From Shinisaurus crocodilurus (Eukaryota; Chordata; Lepidosauria; Squamata; Shinisauridae), in assembly GCA_021292165.1 (NCBI GenBank), contig CM037877.1:299910726-299974725 (forward strand): a stretch of 64,000 nucleotides of DNA, given 5' to 3'. This document shows, in pieces, positions 19,341 to 30,739 of this stretch; positions within the stretch are counted from its first letter, which is position 1; each line of letters opens with the position of its first letter. Under the pieces are notes generated by a model that made no database searches, was not told the origin of the DNA, and saw only the letters and a program-made list of their open reading frames with translations. The position numbers were made by a program, and so were the translations under genes.

Positions 19341-20499
19341 AATCCCACCAACAGGGAACTTCATTCGGTGACACACAAGAGATATTTCCCCCGAATCACA
19401 ATCACATCAGAGAGGGAAAAAAAAAAAATCCTTGTGCAGAAAATAAGGGGAGGTGCGGGGGGGGGGGAGAGAAATAATGCTCAGCAAAAGTGTCCGCATG
19501 GGAAACTAGCAATGCCCCCTCCCCATTACAGTGTGCTCCCCCCCCCAAAAAAATGTTCAGTGGGGAGACTGCACAGGCACAGCCAAACTCTTGCCGTGGA
19601 AGGACTTCGGTGTGTCCAGGAGTCTACTTTTGGTCACCACCATAGGGTGGTCTCACCGGAGCGCCCCGTCCCGCGATGTGCCGCCTCTTGCGGGGGGGGC
19701 GGGGGCAGAGGAGCACCCCATCGCCGCAAATTGGGTAAAACGAAAAAAAAAAAAATGGATTCCAAAAGTACCTTCTTTGGGGAGAGAAATCCGTCCCGGC
19801 GCAACTTTTTCTGAGGTACGATTTTTGGGGGAAAGGCAAGAAAGCTGATGCCGAGGGAAAAAAGGCAAATCTGTCCGTCCCAGGACCAGACAAAGACTCC
19901 AATGTTTGAAAATCCACGGATTTGAGCGTTTCTCTTCCAAACCAGAAAGTCCGGAATTGCAGAATATCCCGAGCAAACGTTGGACAAAGGAACCCCCAGC
20001 CGCAATGTGGAGTAGTAAAGTCTATGCTGGGTTGGGTGAGAGCCAGGAGACGGGGGGGGGCGGGGAGAGATGAAGGGGGAGGGATGAGTGGATCCGGGTT
20101 AGGAATTTTAGGGAATCCAAGTAAGTGTCACTTTTTACCAGCTCCTGCATATGCCACTGGAGACCCGCCTGGATTTCCCGCATAACTGCTCCCTGCTGCC
20201 TCTCCCCCCCCCCAAAAAAAAATTGGGGGTGCAACGGGGGGGGGGGAAATCTCAGCAAACGCTCGCCCTCCACTTTCCTCTACAATTTACAACCCCCAGT
20301 TTTGCACAAAGGGCTGTCCAGTTTCTTCCTCCGCAGCGAAAGAGGGTAAAACAAACAAACAAACACCAAAAACTAAATCTCCCCCCCCCCGCCGCCGCCT
20401 TCCCGCGGCCCCGCACCCCCCGGGCAAAGGTAGCACAGCAAGTGGCCCGGAAGCCTTCCAGACCCCCCAGAAAGTTGCAGCAAAGGGAAGATCTCTGCC
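19341..20499. other. EPHB4 upstream flank
   Basis: Non-coding; A, C and G runs; no repeat family identified. Gene-like open frames here are not supported by homology. Confidence 0.4.
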
Positions 20500-20760
20500 C
20501 CCACCCCCCACCCCAAATATGTGCGAAAGGAGGGGAAACGTGGGAGCGTTTGCAAAGGCAGAGCCTCCTACTCCCAAATACCTGCAAACCAAAGGCTGCT
20601 CCCCCAAACCTTTGCAAAGCAGAGATTTGCAAACCAAGCTCCCGCCCCCCCCCCGGGGGAGGAAAAAAAACCCTCTGCAAAGCGAAGGGGATCCTCCCAC
20701 GCACCCCTAAAAGATCTGCAAAGGGCAGATGGCCCCAAATCTTTGCAAAGCATAAGAAAG
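20500..20760. repeat. Degenerate cluster of TTTGCAAAG palindromes
   Basis: GTTTGCAAAGG (~20549), CTGCAAACC (~20583), CTTTGCAAAGC (~20612), ATTTGCAAACC (~20628), CTGCAAAGCG (~20676), CTGCAAAGGG (~20716) and CTTTGCAAAGC (~20742) recur with irregular 15-50 bp spacing. It reads as an old tandem array or a clustered binding site upstream of EPHB4. Confidence 0.6.
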
Positions 20761-20929
20761 GAAAAGCCTGGAGGACCACTCCCCCCCGCCCCCCCCAACC
20801 TGGAATTGCTGAACTCGGCGAACTAAGCCCCCCCCCCTTCAGACCTCCCTCGATGCAATGCAGGGCGGCGGGGAGGGGATTTGGAGCGCGCAATGGAAAT
20901 AGCGCCGGGGGGGTGGTGTTTCCCCAGAG

Positions 20930-21200
20930 GGCGATCCTACTTGCTGGGGGAAGGCTGAGGGCGGGCCCCTTTACGCGTCTCCCCTGACCCGCGACGGCTC
21001 GGGATCCTCACGATCTCCAACGCCGCCACTTGCGGGCCAGAAACGCAGCTCGCCAAGTTTCGGGCTCCGGGTTGTGGCGCGGGGGGGGCGGGGGCCGGGG
21101 GCGGGGCCGACCAGAACACGCGCGAAGCACGCGAGCAGCGGCCCGGGAGAACGTGAGAACAGCGCCCAAGGCTTCGACGGCACCGGAGCGCTGGGTTCGA
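20930..21200. promoter_or_regulatory. CpG-rich block with GC boxes
   Basis: High CpG density with GGGGGCGGGGCC (SP1-type GC box, ~21098-21109) and many CGCG words. It may be the distal EPHB4 promoter or a separate TSS. No coding start is supported. Confidence 0.4.
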
Positions 21201-22103
21201 GACGCGTCAAGTTATTCCCCGCTGAATTCCTAGCCGAGTTTTCCCACTGATTTCAGCGGGGCTCTCGTTCGACCAACTCAGCCTGGATCCAGCCCAGCCC
21301 AAGCCAGCAAAAATAGCCATCAGTACGTGGATGAACAGAAAAAGTAAGAGAATTCATTGTTGCTGGCAGCGTGGCTAATTTCCTAGCACTTTTCAGAGTA
21401 CAAAGCATCTATTTTTGGGATGATTTGTTTGTTTTGCTCTTTGGGAAAAGGTGGGGGAGTGAAGGGTCCTGCTCCTTCAGAGGTGCTGAGATCCAAAGAA
21501 AACTTTGCAAGGAAATGGGACATCACATCACAGCCTCTCATGGCAGCTGACACATTGGGTGTGGACGCTTATTTCGCTTCAGTCCGTTTTCTGCCACTCT
21601 TTGTGAAATTTCATAACCATCCAGCATAAACCAAAAGAAATCCCAAGGAATCCAGGGAAAACGCCAAGCCCCGTGAAAGAGCACTACCGTCAGCACAGGA
21701 AAACCGGCATTAAAAATCCAAGGCCTTGGCTGTGTCCAGAAGGGCAGCGAGGAGGAGGAGGCTGGGCCAACCTCTCCGGAGAAAGTTGGGGGGGGGGCTG
21801 CCCCAGAGAAGGCCCTGCTCTTTGTAGAGGGCCAATCTAGCCTCCGTGCAAGATGGAATCTGGAAGAGGCATCAGCAGAAGAGCTTTGGGGCAGGGGTGG
21901 TGGGCTTGTCATGGAGGGGGCGATCCCAGGGGTCATCAGGATCCAAGCGCTTCTGGGCTTTTTAAAAGGCAGAGCCGGCCTTTGGATTGGGCCTGGAAGT
22001 AAACGGGCAGCCAGTGCAAGGAAATGAGGAGAAACCAGTCCACGCCTGTCGACAGGTGACATTTCTGAACCATCTTCAAAGGCAGCCCCCACACGTCACA
22101 GTT
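21201..22103. other. Intergenic spacer, nothing firm
   Basis: Low-complexity and decayed LINE-like sequence (GAGAAGGCCCTGCTCTTTG near 21808 resembles the minus strand of an L2-type 3' ORF). No gene supported. Confidence 0.35.
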
Positions 22104-22212
22104 TTATTTATTTACTATATTTATACCCCGCCTTTTTCCCTGCCAGGAACCCAAGGCGGCTTGCATAATCCTCCTCCTCCTCTCTGTTTTATCCTCACAA
22201 CAACCCTGTGAG
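22104..22212 (-). repeat. SINE family A, 3' half (minus)
   Basis: TTTATTTATTTACTATATTT, CCAGGAACCCAAGGCGGCTT and TTTTATCCTCACAACAACCC are the inverse of the 44573 element's 3' half. Confidence 0.8.
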
Positions 22213-22340
22213 GGAGTCGTCCAGCCTGGCACCCTCCAAATGAGCTGAAGTACAACTCCCATCATCCACAACCACCAGTGGCCATTTCAGCTGGGGAGGT
22301 GGTGGGGGATGTCCTCCGACACATCTGGAGGGCACCGGGT
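22213..22340. mobile_element. Decayed fold-back MITE
   Basis: Arms CCAGCCTGGCACCCTCC and ATCTGGAGGGCACCGGG flank GTACAACTCCCATCATCC. It is imperfect. Confidence 0.7.
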
Positions 22341-22619
22341 TGGGGGAGGCTGCGGCAGGCCCATCTGGAAGTCTCTGTCTGGCAGCAGCCGGTGTATCGG
22401 CCCCAGCTGATCAAAGGCGCCCCAAGTCACCGGGGAATACTGGGGCAAGGGCGGCTGCAGCAGTTGGGGAGCGTGGCCCCCCAGCCGGGACAGAGATCTC
22501 CACGGCCCCCATTCGGGGCTGCTCGGTCTGCCTCTGCACAACTGCGCTGGCCTGTGCTACCCACCCACACCCACAGCAACCAGATCCCCGGCCCGGGCCT
22601 CTCTGCCCTACACGGCTTT

Positions 22620-22960
22620 TTTTTTTGCCTCCTTTTTCGTTTATTGTAGGGATTTCTATCCCGCCCTTCAAGTGACTTCTCAGAACAGCCTGCCAAGAAA
22701 CTAGGAAGTATAATAAAGATTATTTTTAAGCAAACATACACACAGTAAAAAGCAGCAAGCACTATAAAAAGTGGCATAAAATCACCAGCAAGAATAAAAG
22801 GCAAAAAGTTCTCAAAAGGAACACAAAATCTACAGCAGAGACAAAATGTATTTTGTAAGATTAAAAGCCCTGGGAAAATATAGAAATCTTTGCCTGGTGT
22901 CAAAATAAGTATCAGGGTAGATGTCAGGTGAGCCTCCCTGGGGAGAGCATTCCACCATGG
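22620..22960 (-). repeat. L2-like LINE 3' region (minus), decayed
   Basis: GATTTCTATCCCGCCCTTCA followed by A-rich sequence (CACTATAAAAAGTGGCATAA) and GGGGAGAGCATTCCACCATG resembles the inverse of an L2-type LINE 3' UTR plus the end of its ORF. Assignment is approximate. Confidence 0.4.
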
Positions 22961-23092
22961 GGGAGCCGCCACCAAAAAGACACCACCACCCCGTCACCGC
23001 TGGTTCTCCAGGTGCCCTGTTCCCAAGCTCTGAGAAGAACATCAGAAGAGCCCTTTGGGATCAGACCATGGCTTTGTATTTCCCACAGTGGC

Positions 23093-23210
23093 CAACCTGG
23101 CACCCTCCAGATGTATTGGACTACAACTCCCACCATCCCTAGCTACTGGGGGAGGGTGATGGGAGTTGTAGTCCAACACATCTGGAGGGTGCCAGGCAGG
23201 GGAAGACTGC
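23093..23210. mobile_element. Fold-back MITE (CCTGGCACCCTCC family)
   Basis: Inverted arms CCTGGCACCCTCCAGATGTA and CATCTGGAGGGTGCCAGG flank GGACTACAACTCCCACCATC and its inverse. Confidence 0.8.
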
Positions 23211-23398
23211 AACAGCTCTATAAGGTAACTGGTCGTTAATGCCAATTTGCAGCTGACGTAACTGCAGTTCCCAACTGGGGCTGAGAGAGAGAGGCTGGCC
23301 CAAGCGCTCACAGGGAATCGGTGGCAGAGGTGTGACCTGAACCCAGCTTCAAATCAAAGGCCAAACTGGACCTGCCCCCCCCGCATCGGGCGCTAAAC

Positions 23399-23520
23399 CA
23401 GTGTTTCTCAACCTTGGGTCCCCAGATGTTTTTGGCCTACAACTCCCAGCATGCCCCAGTGGGGGCATGCTGGGAGTTGTAGGCCAAAAACATCTGGGGA
23501 CCCAAGGTTGAGAAACACTG
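23399..23520. mobile_element. Perfect 122-bp palindromic hAT-like MITE
   Basis: Two exact 59-nt arms (CAGTGTTTCTCAACCTTGGG...) surround the loop AGTG. A perfect 8-bp target duplication CGCTAAAC lies at 23391-23398 and 23521-23528, which fixes the ends. Confidence 0.92.
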
Positions 23521-24119
23521 CGCTAAACACACACGGCAGGTAACTGTTGTCTACAACCCCAGTGGGCCCACGCCAGCAAGCTGTGCGCACGCACGGGAAG
23601 AAAAGCTCGCCGAGAAGATGGTGCAGGAGGATCCCTCCCGGGCTTGGAGACCGGGAGGGGGCTGGGGGGGGGGAATGTGGGTCGGAACTGAGGGGGCATC
23701 GGCAGAACCAGGCCTCTGACCCGGGAGAGGCTGAGTTTCCTGCTGTTTCCTGCCTGGCTCCAGCCATCCTGAATGAAACAATCCCCAGCCTTTTCCTCCC
23801 AGGCTGGAGCTGCGACAATCATGCAGGGATGATGATGCCGGAAAAGCAGCGCAGCGATGTTGGGGGCGGGGGGGGGGGGGCGGCGGCGAGGAGGAGATAA
23901 AATTGTGTCTGTGCTGGCAAAGCCTCGCGGGGTGATGGCGAGGCGAAGAGAGTAGTGGCTCTCCAGAGTAGTCACTGGCCTGGAGAAGTGTCGGGCACCC
24001 GCCTTCTCTCACTCTGGGCCCTCCTCAAACCAGGAACCCCTCCCCAGAGACCCCCGGGGGTCCTGGATCCCAGCACCCTCCCTGCTTTGGCTCACAAGGA
24101 GGCCTCGTTTTCCCCAGTG
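23521..24119. other. Intergenic spacer
   Basis: GC-rich, no recognised gene; G run near 23866. Confidence 0.4.
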
Positions 24120-24375
24120 CTTCTTGAGTCCAGATTCAGGACAGACAAGAGGAAGGGCTTCTTCACACAGCACAGAGTTAAGCTATGGAATTCACCGCCA
24201 CAAGATGTGGTGATGGCCACCAATTGGGACGCCCTTAAAAGGGGATTGGACCATTTCATGCAGGAGGAGGAGGCCATCGATGGCTACTAGTCCTGATGGC
24301 TCTATGCTACCTCCAGGATCCGAGGCAGTGTGCCTATGTACACCAGTTGCTGGGGAACATGGGCGGGAGGGTGCT
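24120..24375 (+). mobile_element. Second CR1-type LINE, 3' end (plus)
   Basis: Encodes LLESRFRTDKRKGFFTQ, HRVKLWNSPPQDVVMATNWD and the following ALKRGLDHFMQEEEA, then a short 3' UTR. Same subfamily as 13050-13340. Confidence 0.8.
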
Positions 24376-24382
24376 GTGGCAC

Positions 24383-25083
24383 TCATAGAATCATAGAAAA
24401 GTAGAGTTGGAAGGGGCCTACAAGGCCATCGAGTCCAACCCCCTGCTCAATGCAGGAATCCAGGTCAAAGCATCTCTGACAGATGTCTGTCCAGCTGCAC
24501 CTTGAATGCCTCCAGACTGGGAGAGCCCACCACCTCCCTAGGTAGTTGATTCCATTGTCTTATTGCTCTGACAGTCAGGAAATTTTTCCTGATGTTTAGG
24601 TGGAATCTAGGTTCCTGTAACTTGAGCCCATTATTCCGTGTCCTGCAAACTGGGATGAACGAGAAGAGATCTTTGCCCTCCTCTGTGTGACACCCCTTCA
24701 AATACTGGAAGAGTGCGATCATATCTCCCCTCAGTCTCCTCTTCTGAAGGCTAAACATGCCCAGTTCTTTCAGTCTCTCCTCATAGGGCCTTGTTTCCAG
24801 TCCCTTTATCATCCTTGTTGCCCTCCTCTGAACCCTCTCCAGTTTGTCTATGTCCTTCTTAAAGTGAGGTGCCCAGAACTGGACGCAGTACTCAAGATGA
24901 GGCCTAACCAGTGCCGAGTAAAGGGGAATTATCACTTCCCGCGATTTGGAAGCTATACTTCTATTAATACAGCCCAAAATTGCATTTGCCTTCTTTGCAG
25001 CCACGTCGCATTGCTGGCTCATATTCAGTTTGTGATCTACCACAATTCCAAGATCCTTCTCACTTGTAGTATTGTTGAGCCAC
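24383..25083 (-). mobile_element. CR1 LINE, 3' part (minus)
   Basis: On the minus strand: [20 protein letters not shown] through [20 protein letters not shown] to the 3' tail. It is the least interrupted C-terminal CR1 frame in the window. Confidence 0.93.
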
Positions 25084-26432
25084 TCGTGTCCTGCATGTGG
25101 GTTTCCTATCTGGGCAGCTGCTTGGCCACTGCGGGAACAAGAGTGCTGGACTCGACAGGCCCTGGGTCTGATCCCGCGCAGTTCTGATGTTCGTGTTGGC
25201 TCGATTCTTCCCCCACCCTGTTCTGCTCTCTTACTCCCATCATGCCTCACCATCGGCTATGCTGGCTCAGGCTGATGGGAGTTGTAGGCCCGAACATCTG
25301 GGGGTTTGGTCACCCCTGGTCTAAGTAAGGGAGCTTCCTGTCTTCTCCTGGTGAATGCCAGCCTGCCACGCTTAGGTGTTGAAGGCTTAGGAGCCTGCCA
25401 AGGGAGCGGGCTGTCCTAGGGCAAAAGAGACCTGCTGTCAAAGGGCTCTATGCCTCTTGGCCGCTGTGCTTTGCTCTCCCGACCAGGGCCCGGCACAAAC
25501 AGCGGAAGCAGCTGCCTGGGGAGAGAGCGCCCGGTGTGCTTTCTCAGGGTGCCAGCAAAGATCGCAAGGGATCCTGGTTTGGATTGCGCATGGCAGCCGC
25601 TTGGCGCAGTGCAGAGGGCTCATTGCGCCGGGGCGCACGCGCACAAGAGGGAGCAAGCACCCGCCACTTGGCATGCAGAGCAGACGGCTCCCGGTTTCCT
25701 CCGGGGCCTCCCTAGGGTCCCAGGTGATTGGGGAAGGGGGTCTCTCTCTGCCGGAGACCCTGCAGACCTGCTCTCGGGCCACCCTAACCTGGCGCCCTCC
25801 AGACGTGGTGGAGCAGCACTGCCGTCACCCCCAGCCACCACGGCCAACCAGTTCACGGCCAGTTGAATCCGCTGGTGCTTAGTTCCTGAGAGGAGCGGTG
25901 CTGGGGCTTGATCCCTCCTGGCCCCCCTGATTGGAAAAGCCCTCCCCCTCGAAACACAGGCGTGCTTCAGCTCCTCTGCAGCGACTGGACGGCACTCCCC
26001 TGCATGCCGAGGGGCCCTCTTGACCTGGCTACGGGCCCTGGAAATAGGTTCCAGGGGCCAAATCCTAGCTCAGGTGAGGCATGCTCTTTCTTTCTTCTTT
26101 CTTTCTTTCTTTCTTTCCTTTCCTTTCCTTCCCTCCCTTTCTTTCTGGTTAATTAACCAGCCGCTCCTTGCCCCCCCCCCCCGCCTCTGCCTCTTCCCCA
26201 CCCCACCAACCTCACTTCTGGTGGAAAAATTTCCAGCCATTCTGTGAGGTCATCAGCCAGAAAACCTGTGGCTGGCCGCCCCACCCCTGGGTTATCTCCC
26301 CAGGCCAGCTGCGATCACACACACCTCCCGCCCGCCCGGCAGGTCAGGCAGGAAACAGAAGGGGCACTGCGAGCCTGGAAAGAAGGGCCAGTCAGTCAGT
26401 CACAAGCCACTGGAGGGGGGGCGTACTGGGGG
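25084..26432. other. Intergenic spacer
   Basis: A CR1/L2-like tail fragment is visible around 25120-25195, a decayed fold-back arm at 25230-25320, (CTTT)n at 26085-26145 and a C run at 26172. No gene recognised. Confidence 0.4.
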
Positions 26433-26597
26433 CAGGACCGGTGCAAGGCAGTTTGGTGCCCTAGGCAAGATCAGATATTTAGCGCCCCCCTTCCCACTTG
26501 AGAGCGCTGTATTTTTTTTTCAAGGCGTTTCTGGTGCCCCCTTTAGCCCTGCGCCCTAGGCGGCTGCCTAGTTGGCCTAATGGTAGCACCGGCCCTG
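26433..26597. mobile_element. hAT-like MITE (CAGGACCGGTGC ends)
   Basis: 165 bp with a perfect 8-bp duplication ACTGGGGG (26425-26432, 26598-26605). Short relative of 11147-11777. Confidence 0.88.
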
Positions 26598-26740
26598 ACT
26601 GGGGGGCTTAGGCGGGGGGGGGCCCTTAAGCGTCGCCTCCAGGTGGGCCGGGGTTGATCAACGCGCAGGCCGTTCAGACTTCCAGTGGAGCCCTCCGTTC
26701 TGAATGGGCACCCATTTCCTGTTCCAATGGGCGGCTGGTG

Positions 26741-26914
26741 CAGGGCCGGTGCTACCATTAGGCCAACTAGGCGGCTGCCTAGGGCGCCGGGCTAAAGGGG
26801 GCGCCAGGAGCATAGGGCTGGAGGGAGGGAGGGAGGGAGGGTTCAAGTGGGAAGAGGGGGGCGCTAAATATCTGATCTTGCCTAGGGCACCAAACTGCCT
26901 TCCACCTGACCCTG
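26741..26914. mobile_element. hAT-like MITE, inverse orientation
   Basis: 174 bp starting CAGGGCCGGTGCTACC. Flanks GGCTGGTG and GGCTGGTC match at 7 of 8 positions. Contains (GGGA)n near 26820. Confidence 0.85.
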
Positions 26915-27189
26915 GGCTGGTCCAGAGCTTTCTGGCCCACAGCTCTCGGGGACGGGCTAGAAATCCAAGCGCACAACACAGGCCTTCCTCAGGGCTCCAC
27001 TTGTGCCAGGCGTCAGAACCTATTTTCAAAGCCAGGCCTCAGCCCCTCCTGCAACAGAGCTGGGGAGTGATGGCAAAGAAGGTGGGTACCTCTGCGCGTG
27101 TTAAGAGTGCCCTTCCTGCTGCAGCCAAAGAGCTCCAGCCGCTATTGTCCTCCCTCCCGCCCCCCACGGCCGCTCATCTCTGGGCAGTC

Positions 27190-27290
27190 TCCCCCAACCC
27201 GGCACCCTCCAGATGTGTTGGACAACAACTCCCATCATCCCCCAGCCAGCTGTGGGGGTTGTAATCCAACACATCTGGAGGGGAAGGCTG
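27190..27290. mobile_element. Fold-back MITE, partly decayed
   Basis: CCCCAACCCGGCACCCTCC, GGACAACAACTCCCATCATC and the inverse arm TCCAACACATCTGGAGG. Confidence 0.7.
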
Positions 27291-28593
27291 CCTTAAGGCC
27301 CGGGATGTGCAGATCCAACCTTAAGGCCAGACCTCCGTCCGGGAGAAGCAATCTGGGGGCCGATTTGCCTCGCAGAAGTCGCCAGGGGCAGGTGGGCTTG
27401 CAGTCGTCACCAGGGGGCCTTTGCCACTCAGCCTCCCGGGGGGGGGGACGACTTTCTGAAGCCTTCAGCAAAGTTTCCCCCACCCCAGCGGGGGCCACCC
27501 CTCTGCTTCCCCCAGGCCCAGACCCCTTCACGGTCCTGGCTACTCCCGCCCTGGCCGGGCCTGGACCGCAAGCCCACCCCCCCCACCCCTGGCAACTTCC
27601 GTGACATGTACAGCACCTAGCGCCCCGCTGGCCCTAAATCACAGTAGCGCGCGAGCGCCGGCCTTACATCAGGGCAGGGGGGGGCTGCTTGCTCTGGCCC
27701 CCTTTGTGCTCCAGGCCTCCTTGACAGGAGGAATTAGAGAAGGCCGTGCAGCTCTCCGTACAAATTAATTCCAGACAGAGATGGCCAGGAAAGGCGGGCA
27801 GCGTTGGGGGTGGGGGGGGGGAGGCGGTGGTCTTTCGGCTGGCGAGTTGGAGCGCACTATAAAAAACCCAACCTGTTTTGAATTACGCCGGCCCTGTTCC
27901 ACTCCCACCCGACACCCCGATAAATTTCTAGTTTGCATCCGGACCAGGGGGGGGGGGGGGAGAAGGAATGATGGGACAGAAGGGGGGGCGGAAGTGGGAA
28001 GACCCTCTTTGTTCAAATTAGGGTTTAGGGGTGCCAGCAGTGAACCCCGGTTGGCTTCGCAGGGTGGGGTGAGGGGGGGGTGACCCTCTGCTGATGGCCG
28101 CCCGGAGAGACAGAGGCAGGGGTGGGGGTTAGGGAGACAGGCAAACATGGAATCAGATCCCGGATGGAGGGGGGGGGGCAACACGTCTGCCCAGATGTTC
28201 CTCATCTGTCGGCCATCTCGGCGTGTTTTGAATATCTCCATTTATCTTTCTCCTGCACCGATATCTGAAATCCTCAGGAGCTGGCAAATGAGTCTCAGGG
28301 GTGGGGTGGAGGGGAGAGAAGGGGGCACGACGCCGGGCTCTGAAGTCAAGTCAGCTGGGACCCCCCCCCCCAAAAAAAAGCCGGCTGCAGCCCCCTGCTC
28401 TGTGGGGAGGGGTGAATATTCCAGACAACACGATCAAAACCAGACTGCTCCCCCACCCCATGCAGACACCCCCCCGTCTACGTGTCTTCCTAAAGCTGCC
28501 ATCCCGCTGCGAGGGTCCCGGGACCCCCAAGCCTTCCACCCTGAGCCATGGCCTCCCGCCTAAGTACAAGAACCGCGGTCCAATCCCCCGCAT
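27291..28593. other. Intergenic spacer with a possible non-coding element
   Basis: 27725-27930 has AT-rich words in GC-rich context (CGTACAAATTAATTCC, CACTATAAAAAACCCAACC, GATAAATTTCTAGTTTGC), which could be a regulatory element. Otherwise G/C runs and no gene. Confidence 0.35.
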
Positions 28594-28799
28594 CACGAGG
28601 GACCCAGGGGTCCCGCATCCCTCACGAGGGACCCAGGGGTCCCGCTCCCCTCACGAGGGACCCAGGGGTCCCGCTCCCCTCACGAGGGACCCAGGGGTCC
28701 CGCTCCCCTCACGAGGGACCCAGGGGTCCCGCTCCCCTCACGAGGGACCCAGGGGTCCTGCTCCCCTCACGAGGGACCCAGGGGTCCTGCTCCCCTCGC
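28594..28799. repeat. 29-bp minisatellite, 7 copies
   Basis: Unit CACGAGGGACCCAGGGGTCC + CGCTCCCCT, starting at 28594 and every 29 bp to 28768. The core GGGACCCAGGGGTCCC is itself palindromic and resembles the dispersed CCAGGAGTCC motifs elsewhere. The open frame through it is an artefact of the unit. Confidence 0.93.
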
Positions 28800-30074
28800 C
28801 CCCCCCACAGCGATGAGCCCCCCGCCTCTCTATTCTAACCCGCCCAATCTCCACCCCACCCCCCCGGCCCAGAACCCAGGAGTGCTGCCTCCCCCGCATC
28901 TCCTTTAACCCCCCCCCCAAAGGTCCCTGCGACCATCTTCACCCAATACTGCACCCCCCACCCAAAGGACTCCCCCCCCCCTTTTAACCCTCTCTGTGCC
29001 ACCACGCTGCTACTGGCCCTCTCTTTTCCCCCAGACCGGAAAATTCTTTTGTTCTCTCCCATTTCTCTCGGGAAGCCCCGGTAGGGAGGGAGCTGAAGAA
29101 GTCAGGAAATTGCACCTCGCTTCCCATCCACTGCCATCTTCGCCAATCCTGGAGCAGACCCCCCCCCTCCCGCGCTAAGAGCCTCCCTTGGAGAGCCCCC
29201 ACTCCCACTCCCACTCCACACCCCAGACATTGTTTTGGGGAAACACCGACTTGTTCCCTGAACTTAATTCCACCAAAGCCCCGGGCTCAGCTAAATTGGC
29301 GTCCGCTTTGCAAAAGGCCTTGTTTGGTTTGGCAGCCGCTGAAAGGAACAAAGTCCCACCTTCTCCACTCTCAGAATGGGGAGCGGAGGGGATACGGGGG
29401 GGGGAGTGGGCAGAAAGCCCGGCTGACAAGCGCCCCCCCCCCGCCACACACTTTTTTAAAAAAACAACTCATTCAAAACAAATGGTGTTCATTTCCAAAG
29501 AGAGAATTGTCAGAATCTCAGGAAGGCTTGCAGCTCACCACCCCCTCTCTTCCTGCTACGGACCCCCTTCTGCTTAATCCCAGGGAAAGGCACTCTGTAC
29601 ATGCACAAAGGTGCTCTCTTCTTCATGATCGCTTCGTGCATTCAAGAGACTGAGCTCTCAGCGTAGCAAATGGGCTCCCCGGTTCAGCTCCCTCTTTGCC
29701 TGTTTTAAGACCGTTAGTTAATAAAGGCTCTCCCCCCCCCCCAACAACAACAAAAGTCCAGTTTGCTTTTAATACACACTCTACTTTTTAGAACTTTAAG
29801 TGCTTCCTCCGACAGTTTTCAGTCTTGAACTGCTGTTTATTAGTATTTTAACTGCTGCTCTTTAGTTGTTATTATTGATTTGTTTTTAACTTTGTTTTTT
29901 TTTTTTTTTTTTTTGCTTGTTCAACTGTATTTTCCTATTTTTACTGTAAGATGCTTTGGTTGCTTTTACAGAAAAAAGCATGATGTCAATATTAAACTAA
30001 ACTAAGCCCAAGTTTGAATTGAGCTCTGCAAATACACACACCCACACACACCCCTTGCGTTGCATGAATAGTAA
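28800..30074. other. Intergenic spacer with LINE 3' tail
   Basis: GC-rich to about 29400, including GGTTTGGCAGCCGCTGAAAG near 29330. From about 29760 to 30006 it is AT-rich and reads as an L2-like 3' UTR on the plus strand. No gene recognised. Confidence 0.4.
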
Positions 30075-30234
30075 AGGAGCAATCCTATGCACGGTTAGAC
30101 AGAAAAGAGTCCTACAACTCTCAGCATTACCCAGCCAGCCGTGATGGCTGGGGAATGCTGGGAATTGTAGGACCGGTTGGGGAATGCTGGGAACTGTAGG
30201 ACTTTGTTGTCTAAACATGCCTAGGATTGCGCCC
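30075..30234. mobile_element. Fold-back MITE, PIF/Harbinger-like (TAA target)
   Basis: Ends AGGAGCAATCCTATGC and GGATTGCGCCC, flanked by TAA at both sides; core CCTACAACTCTCAGCATTACC. Confidence 0.7.
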
Positions 30235-30739
30235 TAAGAGACCAGACAGTCTGTTACATGATAATGGGGGAATCATTTCCATGGGAGATGGCTGGGTGAG
30301 GTGGGGACTCTGTGAGAGAGACGGGTGTCGGGTGGAATCCAGTGCATTGGTCTTGAGACCTGTGGAGGGAGGGTCCACAGCTCCCTCACATGTTGTGCGT
30401 GTGGATGATCCCAGATTCAGCCCTTGGCATCTCCACCAAAAGGGACCTCGGGGAACAGATGCTAGGGGGACCCCTCTCTGCCAGCACCCTTGGAGCACGG
30501 TGCTGGCGGCGGCGGCAGCTAGTGAGAGTGGGGGCAATACTTGGCCAGACAGACCAGTGCTCTGACTCGGTGTTAGGTCTCTCCATCTGTGAAATGGGAC
30601 CAACCCCATGGCCGGGGGGGGGAGCATTGTTTGCGCAGGTCAAAGCGCTGTGCGAGCCACTAGCTGCAGCAGCGTCCACCGCCACCTCCTTGCAGAGGGC
30701 ACTAAGCCTCCATCCGAACAGCCACCGAAACCCCTTTGC

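Noticed and set aside
28548..28838. Collagen-like repeated protein
   Set aside because: The frame is produced by the 29-bp minisatellite; the unit length is not a multiple of three, so the repeat cycles through frames.
28990..29084. Exon-like segment between TTTTCCCCCAG and CCCG|GTAGGG
   Set aside because: The flanking sites are plausible but the translation matches nothing and no neighbouring exon could be linked.
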